Positions 24,300-31,887 of a DNA stretch of 64,000 nucleotides are shown in pieces. A program made the position numbers and the translations under genes. The notes beneath the pieces are model-generated. The model worked only from the letters and a program-made list of their open reading frames with translations. It did not search any database and was not told the DNA's origin. This DNA comes from Chryseobacterium oleae (GTDB lineage: Bacteria; Bacteroidota; Bacteroidia; Flavobacteriales; Weeksellaceae): the NCBI RefSeq assembly GCF_900115055.1, contig NZ_FOVD01000001.1, positions 682,001 to 746,000 on the forward strand. The letters run 5' to 3'. The first letter of the stretch is position 1. The number at the start of each line of letters is the position of its first letter.

Positions 24300-24527
24300 T
24301 TAAAAGCGGCCTTTTCCGGATGCTATTGAGCTTTTGATTCTTACCTTTCCGGAACTCATCTTTTTGAGCCCCATGACGTAATTGCTCATTCCAAGCATTG
24401 CGTCCCGTTGTTGGTTCAATGCTGAATTGATATGCATTAATCCTGTGGAATGCGCGCTTACCTGCATAGAAATGGCGACGGGTACAGAGGCAGACATTCC
24501 CATTACTGCTGTATTGATTTCGTTCAT
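24300..24527 (-). CDS. Diverged Reb-like protein
   Basis: 75 residues. Its core SMQVSAHSTGLMHINSALNQQ matches the RebB core (YQ-AAHSTGIMFENAVN-QNQQ), but the N-terminal TDAVTQSN block is replaced by NEINTAVMGMSASVPV and the tail is basic (KKMSSGKVRIKSS, ending SGKGRF). This looks like a RebA/RebC-type variant: a related subunit with a different role in assembly, such as a cap or nucleator. The basic tail is unlike any other gene of the cluster. Leader CCAACCCAAAATAACAAATT resembles that of the array copies. Confidence 0.7.
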   Translation of the reverse strand: MNEINTAVMGMSASVPVAISMQVSAHSTGLMHINSALNQQRDAMLGMSNYVMGLKKMSSGKVRIKSSIASGKGRF

Positions 24528-24713
24528 ATAATTTGTTATTTTGGGTTGGTATATTGTTGATGTAAGCTGGAAGAGGGAGGATGGAAGTTACTATCGGGCA
24601 ACTGACTTCTAACAGTCACCATAAAATGGATTAAAAAATTTAATATAATTGCTCTGAAGTTCTGCTTTTGAACCTCAAAATCCCCCTAATCCCTTTTACC
24701 TAATCCCTATTCC

Positions 24714-25166
24714 CTAATTCTTCCTCATATTCGCAAATCTCACCTGCAGCTTATTCATTCTTTCGGCTATTCTTAATTCTTTCTCTTTAATTTTCACTAC
24801 CGAAGCTTCCTGCAGTTTTTTTAACTGGTCATCATAATTCATCGTTACAGGACCGGCTGTAGCAGGTGATTGATATGCTTCCTGCTGTTTCACGGCTTCT
24901 TCCAGCTTTTCCAGCAGTGGTGCTAAAGATTTCAGGGTTTCTTTGGTTGCCTTATCTTTGATGTAGTTGATGATTTCATCTTCATGACTCAAAACAAATG
25001 GCATGGCGCTGATGTCTATTCCTACGGCATTACGTTCTGTCTCTGCAACAGGGCTGTCTTCTACTGTTTCTTCAACTGCAGCTGCAATTTCCTCTTCATC
25101 CATGGGAACGTCTTCGTAGACAGCCGGATCTATTTTTTTGAGATTATGATCTTTTGAATAATCCAT
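24714..25166 (-). CDS. Acidic coiled-coil accessory protein of the reb operon
   Basis: 150 residues. The N-terminal third is very acidic (PMDEEEIAAAVEETVEDSPVAETE), the middle has AMPFVLSHEDEIINYIKDKATKETLKSL, and the C-terminal third is a basic helix (VKIKEKELRIAERMNKLQVRFANMRKN). No enzyme motif. Its start overlaps the 3' end of the preceding gene by 23 bases, so translation is coupled. It belongs to the reb operon and may be an assembly or anchoring factor. Not recognised. Confidence 0.65.
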   Translation of the reverse strand: MDYSKDHNLKKIDPAVYEDVPMDEEEIAAAVEETVEDSPVAETERNAVGIDISAMPFVLSHEDEIINYIKDKATKETLKSLAPLLEKLEEAVKQQEAYQSPATAGPVTMNYDDQLKKLQEASVVKIKEKELRIAERMNKLQVRFANMRKN

Positions 25167-25398
25167 ATCCTATTTTTTTAAGTTTGTCTGTGATTTGCAT
25201 AGATAGAGTCTTCCCGGGCCTTTCTTTTTCAGGCTCTTCAGCAGGAATGACCGCTTCTTCGATCTTAGGTTTTATGAGTGGCTGAGTCAGCTTTATAGAT
25301 TTCAGCACCAATTTTCCGTCTCCGCCGTCAGCTTCAAAATTTTTATTTCCCATGCTGTCCTGTTCTTCTGGTTTTTCATTGACAGGCGCTGATGTCAA
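25144..25398 (-). CDS. Small low-complexity accessory protein of the reb operon
   Basis: 84 residues, rich in Lys, Glu and Pro: KLVLKSIKLTQPLIKPKIEEAVIPAEEPEKERPGK, ending in a basic LKKIGYGLFKRS. Probably disordered apart from the C-terminal amphipathic helix (MQITDKLKKIGYGLF). The start overlaps the upstream gene by 4 bases (ATGA) and the stop overlaps the downstream gene by 23 bases. Function unknown; the tight packing argues that it is real and stoichiometric with its neighbours. Confidence 0.6.
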   Translation of the reverse strand: MTSAPVNEKPEEQDSMGNKNFEADGGDGKLVLKSIKLTQPLIKPKIEEAVIPAEEPEKERPGKTLSMQITDKLKKIGYGLFKRS

Positions 25399-25877
25399 TT
25401 GTTTTTTTTTTCAGCATCTTCTGTGGGAAGATCTTCGATAGGTGCCGGACTCGGTGGAGGATTCAGATTGCTGTTAACAGCAAAGATCGCGGTAGAAATT
25501 TTCGTTTTCACTTCGGCATAATCGCTCACGATTTTAAAAAGATCCTTCATCATTTCATTACCGGTCTCACTTCCTGTCTCTTCAACAGCTCCTTCCGTGA
25601 GTTTTTTCTTTGGAGGTGGCTTATTTTCGCTGGGCGTTCCATAGGTCAGGAAATTATTAGCCAATCTGCTCAGTGCGATAAGACCTACCTGCTCAAATCC
25701 CTTTAAAAAAGACTGCAGATCCTGAACCATCATCCCCGTCGACTGATCAATCATTACTTTTCCTGCGCCTGTCATTGGGGAAGCTGTCGGTGGTGACAAT
25801 ACTTCTTTGTTGATGAAAACTACCGCTTCTTCTGCAGCGTTGGTAGGTTTGGCTCCTTCTGAATTTTGCGTTCCCAT
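25395..25877 (-). CDS. Reb-operon protein with a conserved STGMMVQDLQSF block
   Basis: 160 residues. Residues ~40-76 contain GKVMIDQSTGMMVQDLQSFLKGFEQ and then VGLIALSRLANNFL, a compact helical block that resembles the conserved part of small proteins encoded beside rebB in other R-body clusters. The rest is polar and Pro-rich (KPPPKKK; NPPPSPAPIEDLP). It follows the first rebB copy after 17 bases and overlaps the next gene by 4 bases. Role unknown; possibly an R-body assembly protein. Confidence 0.65.
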   Translation of the reverse strand: MGTQNSEGAKPTNAAEEAVVFINKEVLSPPTASPMTGAGKVMIDQSTGMMVQDLQSFLKGFEQVGLIALSRLANNFLTYGTPSENKPPPKKKLTEGAVEETGSETGNEMMKDLFKIVSDYAEVKTKISTAIFAVNSNLNPPPSPAPIEDLPTEDAEKKNN

Positions 25878-25894
25878 GGTTTTAAAGTTTTAGA

Positions 25895-26110
25895 TTATCC
25901 TTTTAAGATCTTAATGGCATCTGCTACAATGGCCGGATTAAGCTGGTTAAGGTTCTGCTGGTTGGTTACTGAGTTCTGTATTGAAATTCCGCTGGCATGC
26001 ATCGCCATCTGGTACAACATACTCATTGCCTGAGCCGGTGATTCGCCGAGCACTGTAACATTGGTCTGCGTTACCGCATCGGTGACCTTGTTATTTACTG
26101 TATCTGACAT
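25895..26110 (-). CDS. rebB: RebB family R-body protein, diverged first gene of operon
   Basis: 71 residues from the ATG at 26110; an upstream in-frame ATG at 26149 adds 13 residues without similarity to other copies, so the shorter form is preferred. The RebB pattern is complete but diverged: KVTDAVTQTNVTVLGESPAQAMSMLYQ, MHASGISIQNSV, NQQNLNQ and IVADAIKILKG. It lacks ~15 residues in the middle compared with the array copies. As first gene of the operon it may be made at a different level from the array. Confidence 0.85.
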   Translation of the reverse strand: MSDTVNNKVTDAVTQTNVTVLGESPAQAMSMLYQMAMHASGISIQNSVTNQQNLNQLNPAIVADAIKILKG

Positions 26111-26405
26111 ATACTTGGTTTTAATGGTTATTACATTTCTGAGGATCATTCATTCTTCTTATCTTTAAAGAACCTTTCTCCCGGTTTACTGTTCTACGCC
26201 TTCCCTCCTCTTCATTTTCTGTTTCTCTCTTTCTTCTGATACAAATGTCCAAAAGAAAAATATATCCACCTTAAGGGAATTTACTGGTTTTTAGAAATTC
26301 AGGTATTTCCCTTTCATGTGAAAAACAAGCAATCAAGCCTTATCTTCAAATACTTAAAACTGGACAAAGCCTTTTATTAATGGGATCTAAGCAAATTACG
26401 AGCAT

Positions 26406-26438
26406 AAAAAAACCGTCACGATCAATGTTGACGGTTTT
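26406..26438 (-). terminator. Intrinsic terminator downstream of the siderophore-interacting protein
   Basis: Perfect 10-bp stem AAAACCGTCA (26409-26418) / TGACGGTTTT (26429-26438) with a 10-base loop and a run of seven T on the minus strand. It is the first strong terminator after the stop at 26958, though over 500 bases away. Confidence 0.7.
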
Positions 26439-26802
26439 GATTCAATGAAAAATAGGCAACTGTATTATTCATTCTTATCAAAGATAAACTGCTTGCATCT
26501 TAATATAGATTATGAATTTTTGTTTTAAAACTTATTGGAATAAAAATGTTTTAAACGCGAAGTCGCAAAGGATTTTTACTTGATGATATATTTAAGACGC
26601 AAGAAAATCAAAGATTTTCAGCAAGGATTATTCTACCTTTTTTTATGGGATTACTTTGTCCCGTAATGATAAAGCGGTATACAATTTTATCGCAGATAAA
26701 ATCATTGCGCCTAACAACAGCGTGTTTATTGAAACTTTCGTCCTTGCAATTATCCAACAAATCTCTAATTTTTCTAAAAGCAGAATGTAGCTGTCAATTT
26801 AT

Positions 26803-26835
26803 AAACCTTATAGGTTTTCGAAACCTATAAGGTTT
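26803..26835. repeat. Palindromic repeat unit, 15-bp stem
   Basis: AAACCTTATAGGTTT (26803-26817) is the exact reverse complement of AAACCTATAAGGTTT (26821-26835), with 3 bases between. A related copy lies at 51273-51305 (CCTTACAGGTTTTGAAAACTTATAAGG). This is a REP-like dispersed element rather than a terminator, since no T run follows on either strand. Confidence 0.75.
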
Positions 26836-26957
26836 GAACAAGTACTAACAATTAATCTGAATAATTTTCAACCTATTTTTGAGATTGCTTCGTCGATGCG
26901 CTCCTCGCAATGACGGTTTAAGTTTTGTGTAGGTTTTGGATAAAATATAAGCAGCTT

Positions 26958-27680
26958 TTAAAGGCCCTTCTTCCCTTCTATCCAATAGGCCTGCGATCTG
27001 ATGCATTTGGCATCAACTCCTTTTGCTTTAAGAAATTTCCGGATCACAGACATCGTATTTCCGTTTCCTGTAAGATAGAAAACCGCTTCATTATTGTAAA
27101 CCGCTTCTTTTTCCTCTTTCAGAAAATCGTCCAACGCTTCCATAATATTCTGTATATCATTTTTGGGAGCATGATAGCCATATAATTCCAGATCCTTCAG
27201 TGTTGAAGCCTCTTCCAATTCATGGAGACATACAAATGAACCCCCAATTTCTTCGGCTGCTTCTTTGATGGACATGGAGCTTCCCAGAGAGGTTTCATCC
27301 CCGATGGAGAAATGAATTTCTGCATTAATTTCAAAAAAACGTTTTCCGCGGGGCATTAAAATTTTCGTAGTATCTCCTTCTGAAAGGTTATTGGCAAAGC
27401 GGCCGCCCACTGAATCCGTATCATGAAGATGAAATATCACATCGAAAGTTCCGGTATGTTTATTAAAATTGAATGGTGAATAATTACGGTAATCTCTTTC
27501 GTTCACTCTTATTCCTATGGCGTATGCCGGTTCAAAAGGAACATCTTCCAGATCGGAAGCAAAACGGACAAGGCGAAGATCATTGGAAACGGGTTCTGTA
27601 TGGATAACGGTGCATTCTTTAAACTTGGAGGACATGACATTTTCTAAAGTATCATTGATCCATTTTGGTAAGCTTGGCAT
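26958..27680 (-). CDS. Siderophore-interacting protein (FAD ferric reductase)
   Basis: 240 residues. It has the FAD-binding motif RNYSPF (~60-65) of the ferredoxin-reductase-like SIP/ViuB family and a C-terminal NAD(P)H-type domain with FYLTGNGNTMSVIRKFL and the diagnostic YWIEGKKG end (YWxxGK). Members reduce ferric-siderophore complexes in the cytoplasm to release iron. The length is typical. An AraC-type regulator gene lies 81 bases upstream on the same strand, so the two may be linked. Binding of FAD or NAD(P)H has not been tested. Confidence 0.85.
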   Translation of the reverse strand: MPSLPKWINDTLENVMSSKFKECTVIHTEPVSNDLRLVRFASDLEDVPFEPAYAIGIRVNERDYRNYSPFNFNKHTGTFDVIFHLHDTDSVGGRFANNLSEGDTTKILMPRGKRFFEINAEIHFSIGDETSLGSSMSIKEAAEEIGGSFVCLHELEEASTLKDLELYGYHAPKNDIQNIMEALDDFLKEEKEAVYNNEAVFYLTGNGNTMSVIRKFLKAKGVDAKCIRSQAYWIEGKKGL

Positions 27681-27761
27681 AAATAATTTTAATGCAAAGG
27701 AAAGCGCAAAACGAATGCAGACCCATAGCTGTTTCAGGGAATTGGTTGGACTATTCGCGGT

Positions 27762-28634
27762 TTACTTCTTCCTGCGATTTTTGTCCCGGAATTCTGATGG
27801 CGGAAAACCTTCCGTTCTGGAAAACAACCGTGAAAAATAGGTATGATCGCTGTATCCCAGCTCGTAGGCAATTTCTTTAACGGTAAGCTGAGTGAACGAT
27901 AAGAGTCTTTTAGCTTCTATTAAAATTTCCTGATGAATCCAGTGCTGGGCAGATTTCCCGGTCACTTCACGGATGACTTCAGAAAGATAACCCGGTGAGA
28001 TATTCAAAAGCCCGGCGTAAACTGATGGACTTTTCATGGTTTTAAATTCTTTACGGATCAGAACCCTGAACTTTCTGGTCAGTTGGACAGCGCGGCTGTC
28101 ACTGGATATTTCACAATTGTTTTCGCTTAAAAATACCATCGCATACATTCCTGTAAAAGCATTTATTAAAGATCTTACCACCAGAAACCCTTCTTTTGAG
28201 CTCAGCATTTCTTCCGTACAGGACCTTTTCAGAATTCCGGCGCATGAACTCAGTTTTTCAAGCCAGTTGTCATCAACGGAAACCGGCTCGACATCCACCA
28301 ATGATTCTTCAAAAACAGATCTTACAGTATCGGACAATAGATCTGCTTTCACGGCAATAAACCATCCACTAACATCTTCCATTAAAATGCCTTCATGAAC
28401 CTGCCCGGGAAGCAAAAAGAAAACAGCTGAACCATGAGCCTCAATGGTTTTAAAATCGACCATCATTTTAGCACGCCCACTTTCCAGAAACGTAAAGATA
28501 TAATGACTGTCACGGTGAATCCCTTTATCAAAAAGATTGTCTTCCGTACTCATCGTGCGTTTTTCAATCCTTTCGATCAGAATACCATGCTGCGTAATGC
28601 CGGTGAGATCATAGGTGGGAATGCTTTGTTTCAT
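27762..28634 (-). CDS. AraC family transcriptional regulator
   Basis: 290 residues. N-terminal cupin-like sensing domain (~15-160, with HYIFTFLESGRAKMMVDF and FFLLPGQVHEGI) and a C-terminal double HTH of AraC/XylS type at ~190-285: SPSVYAGLLNISPGYLSEVIREVTG, then LTVKEIAYELGYSDHTYFSRLFSR and EGFPPSEFR. It probably controls the adjacent siderophore-interacting protein gene, but no operator can be assigned. Typical length. Confidence 0.9.
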   Translation of the reverse strand: MKQSIPTYDLTGITQHGILIERIEKRTMSTEDNLFDKGIHRDSHYIFTFLESGRAKMMVDFKTIEAHGSAVFFLLPGQVHEGILMEDVSGWFIAVKADLLSDTVRSVFEESLVDVEPVSVDDNWLEKLSSCAGILKRSCTEEMLSSKEGFLVVRSLINAFTGMYAMVFLSENNCEISSDSRAVQLTRKFRVLIRKEFKTMKSPSVYAGLLNISPGYLSEVIREVTGKSAQHWIHQEILIEAKRLLSFTQLTVKEIAYELGYSDHTYFSRLFSRTEGFPPSEFRDKNRRKK

Positions 28635-28741
28635 CTTTAAATAACGGTGTAAAATTAGAAATATTCATCAGAACAGACGAAGTTGAAAGCCATTATCCTT
28701 TAAATGAAACATAAAAAAACAATGAACCACTGATGACTGTA

Positions 28742-28775
28742 AATAAAACGCTCAGATAAGTGTATTATCTGAGCG
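28742..28775 (-). terminator. Intrinsic terminator of the delta-60-like T9SS gene
   Basis: Perfect 11-bp stem CGCTCAGATAA (28749-28759) / TTATCTGAGCG (28765-28775) with a 5-base loop and a T-rich tail on the minus strand, right after the stop at 28792. Confidence 0.9.
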
Positions 28776-28791
28776 CTTTATTCTAATATGA

Positions 28792-30330
28792 TTATTCTTT
28801 TATAATCTTCTGGGTGCTTTCTTTATCTTTCTGTTTAATGTTCAGATAGTAGACTCCACTGGTGAGCGTAGAAAAATCAATTTCTGTTTTATTTCTGAAG
28901 ACCTGATTTCTGAAAACAAGCTTTCCGCTGGAATCAGAGAGACTGATGGTAGCTTCGCTGTTATCCTTTACTGTTAACGTACCCACCGACTTCACAGGAT
29001 TCGGATAAAAACTGAAAGCATATGATTTACTGACTTCATCTGCCGATAATGTACTGTAATTAAAATTGACCCTACAGGTAGCAAGCCCTGTCCCCATATA
29101 TGACCTGCTGGCTGTTACCATTAAATAGTCCGGCTTTAAAGTGAAAGAAGTATTATATCCATAGTAACCGATAAGACCCAAAAAGCCAGGAATCGGTATT
29201 CCGTTATTGGGAATATTTCCACCAAAGCTGCTGTTGATCTCTCCGTTACTTTTTACATAAATCAAAGCGTTGCGCCTGTTTCCTGAACTTGCTGTAGAGA
29301 CATAAGCAATGCCCACAATAAAATCTCCGTTAGGAAGCCCCTGTATTCTGGAAAAATTAAGCGAAATCCAAGGATATCCTAAGCTGAGCTCGCCATTGGT
29401 TCCGAAGGAAGTATCAACCGTACCGTCTGCCAGGTATTTTTTCAGTTTTAAATCTGTCCTCGATGAACTTACGGACGTGCTGTTTCCTACAATAGCTTTA
29501 CCGTCTGGGAAAATATAGGTATTGTTGAAAGAAATATTCAGATTAGGATTATAGACATAGGAGTTGTCCTGAATTCCAGATGCAGTTTCTATTCTGCTGA
29601 TCCGGCTATTGGGTGTAGCGCCAATGTATCCGACTCCCTGGACATACAGATAAGATCCTGAAACCACCATGCTTTGGATCTGAGTATAAGCATAAGCGCT
29701 TCCATAATCAATCTGTTTAAGCCCTTGATCAAACATTCCGGTGAGCAGTTCCCCAGTTTCGTTAAAGCATCCTATCTCTGCTTTGGGCTTGTCCTGAAGA
29801 TCAGAATAATTATGTGAAATAAAATATTTACTCCCTACCTTGTATAAACCTGACCTGTAATGTTTGCCGTATTTTGAAGGATCTGTGTAGATCTGCTTAG
29901 TACCGGAAACACCGTAATTCTGATCCACTGTACCGTCTTCATTCAGTCGCAAAAGCTTTGGATTACCATTATTGGGTGTTCCCATAAGCAATAAAACTTT
30001 GTTACTTTCCGTCACCTCAAAAGAAAATACAGGCGGCTCTTCAGAAGACGAATATCCCAACAGTGTATTAAGATTCAGAACGCCATTGACCCCAAAATTG
30101 GAATCACGAGTCCCTTGCGGTGTATATTTTTCTATATAGAATGTATAGCTTCTAAACCTTTCGGGAGTGGCCGAATATAGCAGATAAACGTTACCGTTAC
30201 CATCTACCCTGTTGATCCCCAAAGAATAAGAGTACATATTCTGAAGTGAATCGTAATTCCACCATGCAAGTGACTGAGCAAACCCCTGAAGAAAAAACAG
30301 GCAGACTAAAAAGGATATAATTTTTTTCAT
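28792..30330 (-). CDS. T9SS-exported protein with delta-60-type repeats
   Basis: 512 residues. Signal peptide MKKIISFLVCLFFLQGFAQ. Repeated motifs of the delta-60 kind occur along the body: GTRDSNFGVNGVLNL, DGTVDQNYGVSG, DGTVDTSFGTNGELSL and GEINSSFGGN, spaced ~80-120 residues apart, which predicts a beta-propeller. The C-terminal ~75 residues (FSFYPNPVKSVGTLTVKD ... SGVYYLNIK) are a type A T9SS sorting domain. Likely secreted. Function unknown. Confidence 0.85.
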   Translation of the reverse strand: MKKIISFLVCLFFLQGFAQSLAWWNYDSLQNMYSYSLGINRVDGNGNVYLLYSATPERFRSYTFYIEKYTPQGTRDSNFGVNGVLNLNTLLGYSSSEEPPVFSFEVTESNKVLLLMGTPNNGNPKLLRLNEDGTVDQNYGVSGTKQIYTDPSKYGKHYRSGLYKVGSKYFISHNYSDLQDKPKAEIGCFNETGELLTGMFDQGLKQIDYGSAYAYTQIQSMVVSGSYLYVQGVGYIGATPNSRISRIETASGIQDNSYVYNPNLNISFNNTYIFPDGKAIVGNSTSVSSSRTDLKLKKYLADGTVDTSFGTNGELSLGYPWISLNFSRIQGLPNGDFIVGIAYVSTASSGNRRNALIYVKSNGEINSSFGGNIPNNGIPIPGFLGLIGYYGYNTSFTLKPDYLMVTASRSYMGTGLATCRVNFNYSTLSADEVSKSYAFSFYPNPVKSVGTLTVKDNSEATISLSDSSGKLVFRNQVFRNKTEIDFSTLTSGVYYLNIKQKDKESTQKIIKE

Positions 30331-30534
30331 TGAATAATGATTATTGTTTTTTTATAATTTGCGTCATTTCTAACGCGGCGCAAAATTACACAATCCTATC
30401 TATAGATTTGTGAGATATAACCTGACTCTAATCAGTCATTTTTAAGACAAATGCATAGATACCCCTTAAGCTCAGATCTATAAAGAAGTTTAAAAGCTAT
30501 TGGAAGACTGAGAAAAAGGCTAAGGCGGTTCTGC

Positions 30535-31170
30535 TTATTTAGCTTTGGAAAAGGCCATTTTTACTGCTAAGAACGTTAGTACACTCGCCATAAACCATTT
30601 CTGAACCTTTACCCAAAAAGGATTCCCTGCGAAAAATACGGCTACTTTTGCAGCGGTCAGAACAATGATAAAATTAACACTGAAGCTTATAAAAGTCTGT
30701 ACCACTCCCAGTTCCAGACTTTGAGTGAGAACGGAACCGTATTCTGGCCTGATGAACTGTGGAAAAAAAGACAAATAGAATATGGCTACTTTGGGGTTGA
30801 GGACATTCGTCAGGAAGCCGATGGTGAATAGCTTTTTAGGACCATCATGTCTGCCGGTGCTGTCTACCTCGAATATATTTTTACTTTTGGGTTTAATGGC
30901 CTGATAAGCCAGATATAAAAGATAGACCGTTCCAAGTGTTTTCAGAATGGTGTAAGCCACCGGAACCGCCAGCAATACCGCTGTAAGCCCAAAAGAAACC
31001 ATGACAATGTGAAACAGAAAACCACAAACTACGCCGGCCAGTGAAATCAGTCCTGATTTTTTCCCCTGGGTGATTGATTTTGAAATTAAATAAATCATGT
31101 TAGGTCCCGGGCTTATGACTAAAATAAGAGCAGCCAGAACAAAAAACAGAAGGTCGTGAAGTGGAATCAT
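30535..31170 (-). CDS. LysE family amino-acid exporter
   Basis: 211 residues, about six membrane helices. The N-terminal signature PGPNMIYLISKSITQGKKSGLISLAGVVCGF and the central NPKVAIFYLSFFPQF motif are typical of the LysE/RhtB superfamily. Members export amino acids or derivatives by proton antiport across the inner membrane. Substrate cannot be read from the sequence. Monocistronic here. Length is typical for RhtB-type members. Confidence 0.9.
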   Translation of the reverse strand: MIPLHDLLFFVLAALILVISPGPNMIYLISKSITQGKKSGLISLAGVVCGFLFHIVMVSFGLTAVLLAVPVAYTILKTLGTVYLLYLAYQAIKPKSKNIFEVDSTGRHDGPKKLFTIGFLTNVLNPKVAIFYLSFFPQFIRPEYGSVLTQSLELGVVQTFISFSVNFIIVLTAAKVAVFFAGNPFWVKVQKWFMASVLTFLAVKMAFSKAK

Positions 31171-31887
31171 CGTTTACCGGTCATTTATTGATGTGGAACG
31201 TCACCGGGAAAATGCTACCCGGCATTTAAAAAAATTCACTGACAAATATACATCATTTCATAATTATTTGCTCCGGAGAACCCTATCAAGGTTTAAAATC
31301 CTGAAAATGGATAAAAAAATACGTTCGTCTCGATAATTCCGAACATCTGCAGACTTTTTTAAGCATAGTTTTGCGCCATACAATGACCTTATGCGTATCG
31401 AAAACGAAAAGCTGAATTCTGCAAAACCATCGGGCTATCCCGTTTATTACCAAAAGATAACAATTAATTATAACCTTGGTAAAGGTATTTTGCTATTTTT
31501 GTATTCCCAAAAGGGGGAATTTTTCCACTTTTTTCAGAATAACCACCAAAAACTATGAACCAGATGACAATATGCAGCCTATTTATTCTACCCAAAGACG
31601 GAAAGCCGGGACGTATCCATACGATCTCAAAAAAACACTCTTTTTCCATCACAACCTTCCCACAAAAAGCCTCCATTCAAAGCACTGAAGAACAAATATT
31701 TCGCTTTAGAGTGTATAATACCACATTTTTTTTCTAAAGACTGTAATATTGGTTGTTTTTTTACGTTTGACAGTAAACTGAGATCCTATATCTAACATAT
31801 AAAGTTTCATTATTCTAATTTTCTGTAACATCCACCCCATTAAATAGACTATTTGATAGACTTCTACTACATTAAAATTTAAACTCA
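31171..31887. other. 717-base intergenic region before the TonB receptor
   Basis: Mostly A/T-rich. A TTG (31476-31478) and TATTTTTG (31494-31501) match the flavobacterial -33/-7 elements, though the 15-base spacing is short. A 55-codon frame from the ATG at 31391 begins MRIENEKLNSAKPSGYPVY and looks like a gene start, but stops soon; it may be a decayed gene remnant. The 60- and 70-codon open frames near 31476-31737 have no coding character. The TonB receptor promoter should lie in the last 150 bases. Confidence 0.4.

Larger units (their letters stand above)
26111..26957. other. Intergenic region with reb promoter, terminator and palindromic repeat
   Basis: 847 bases. Left part: upstream region of the reb operon, with a TATATTTT element near 26260 on the minus strand and an inverted repeat AAGGGAA (26273-26279) / TTCCCTT (26307-26313). 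Middle: a terminator at 26406-26438 and low-complexity DNA with ACGCGAAGTCGCAAAGG and GACGCAAG (about 26560-26620), a style seen in flavobacterial spacer repeats. Right: a long palindrome at 26803-26835. The 60-codon open frame at 26645 has no coding character. Confidence 0.55.

Noticed and set aside
26645..26830. 61-codon frame in the reb/SIP spacer
   Set aside because: Runs into the palindrome and has no coding character.
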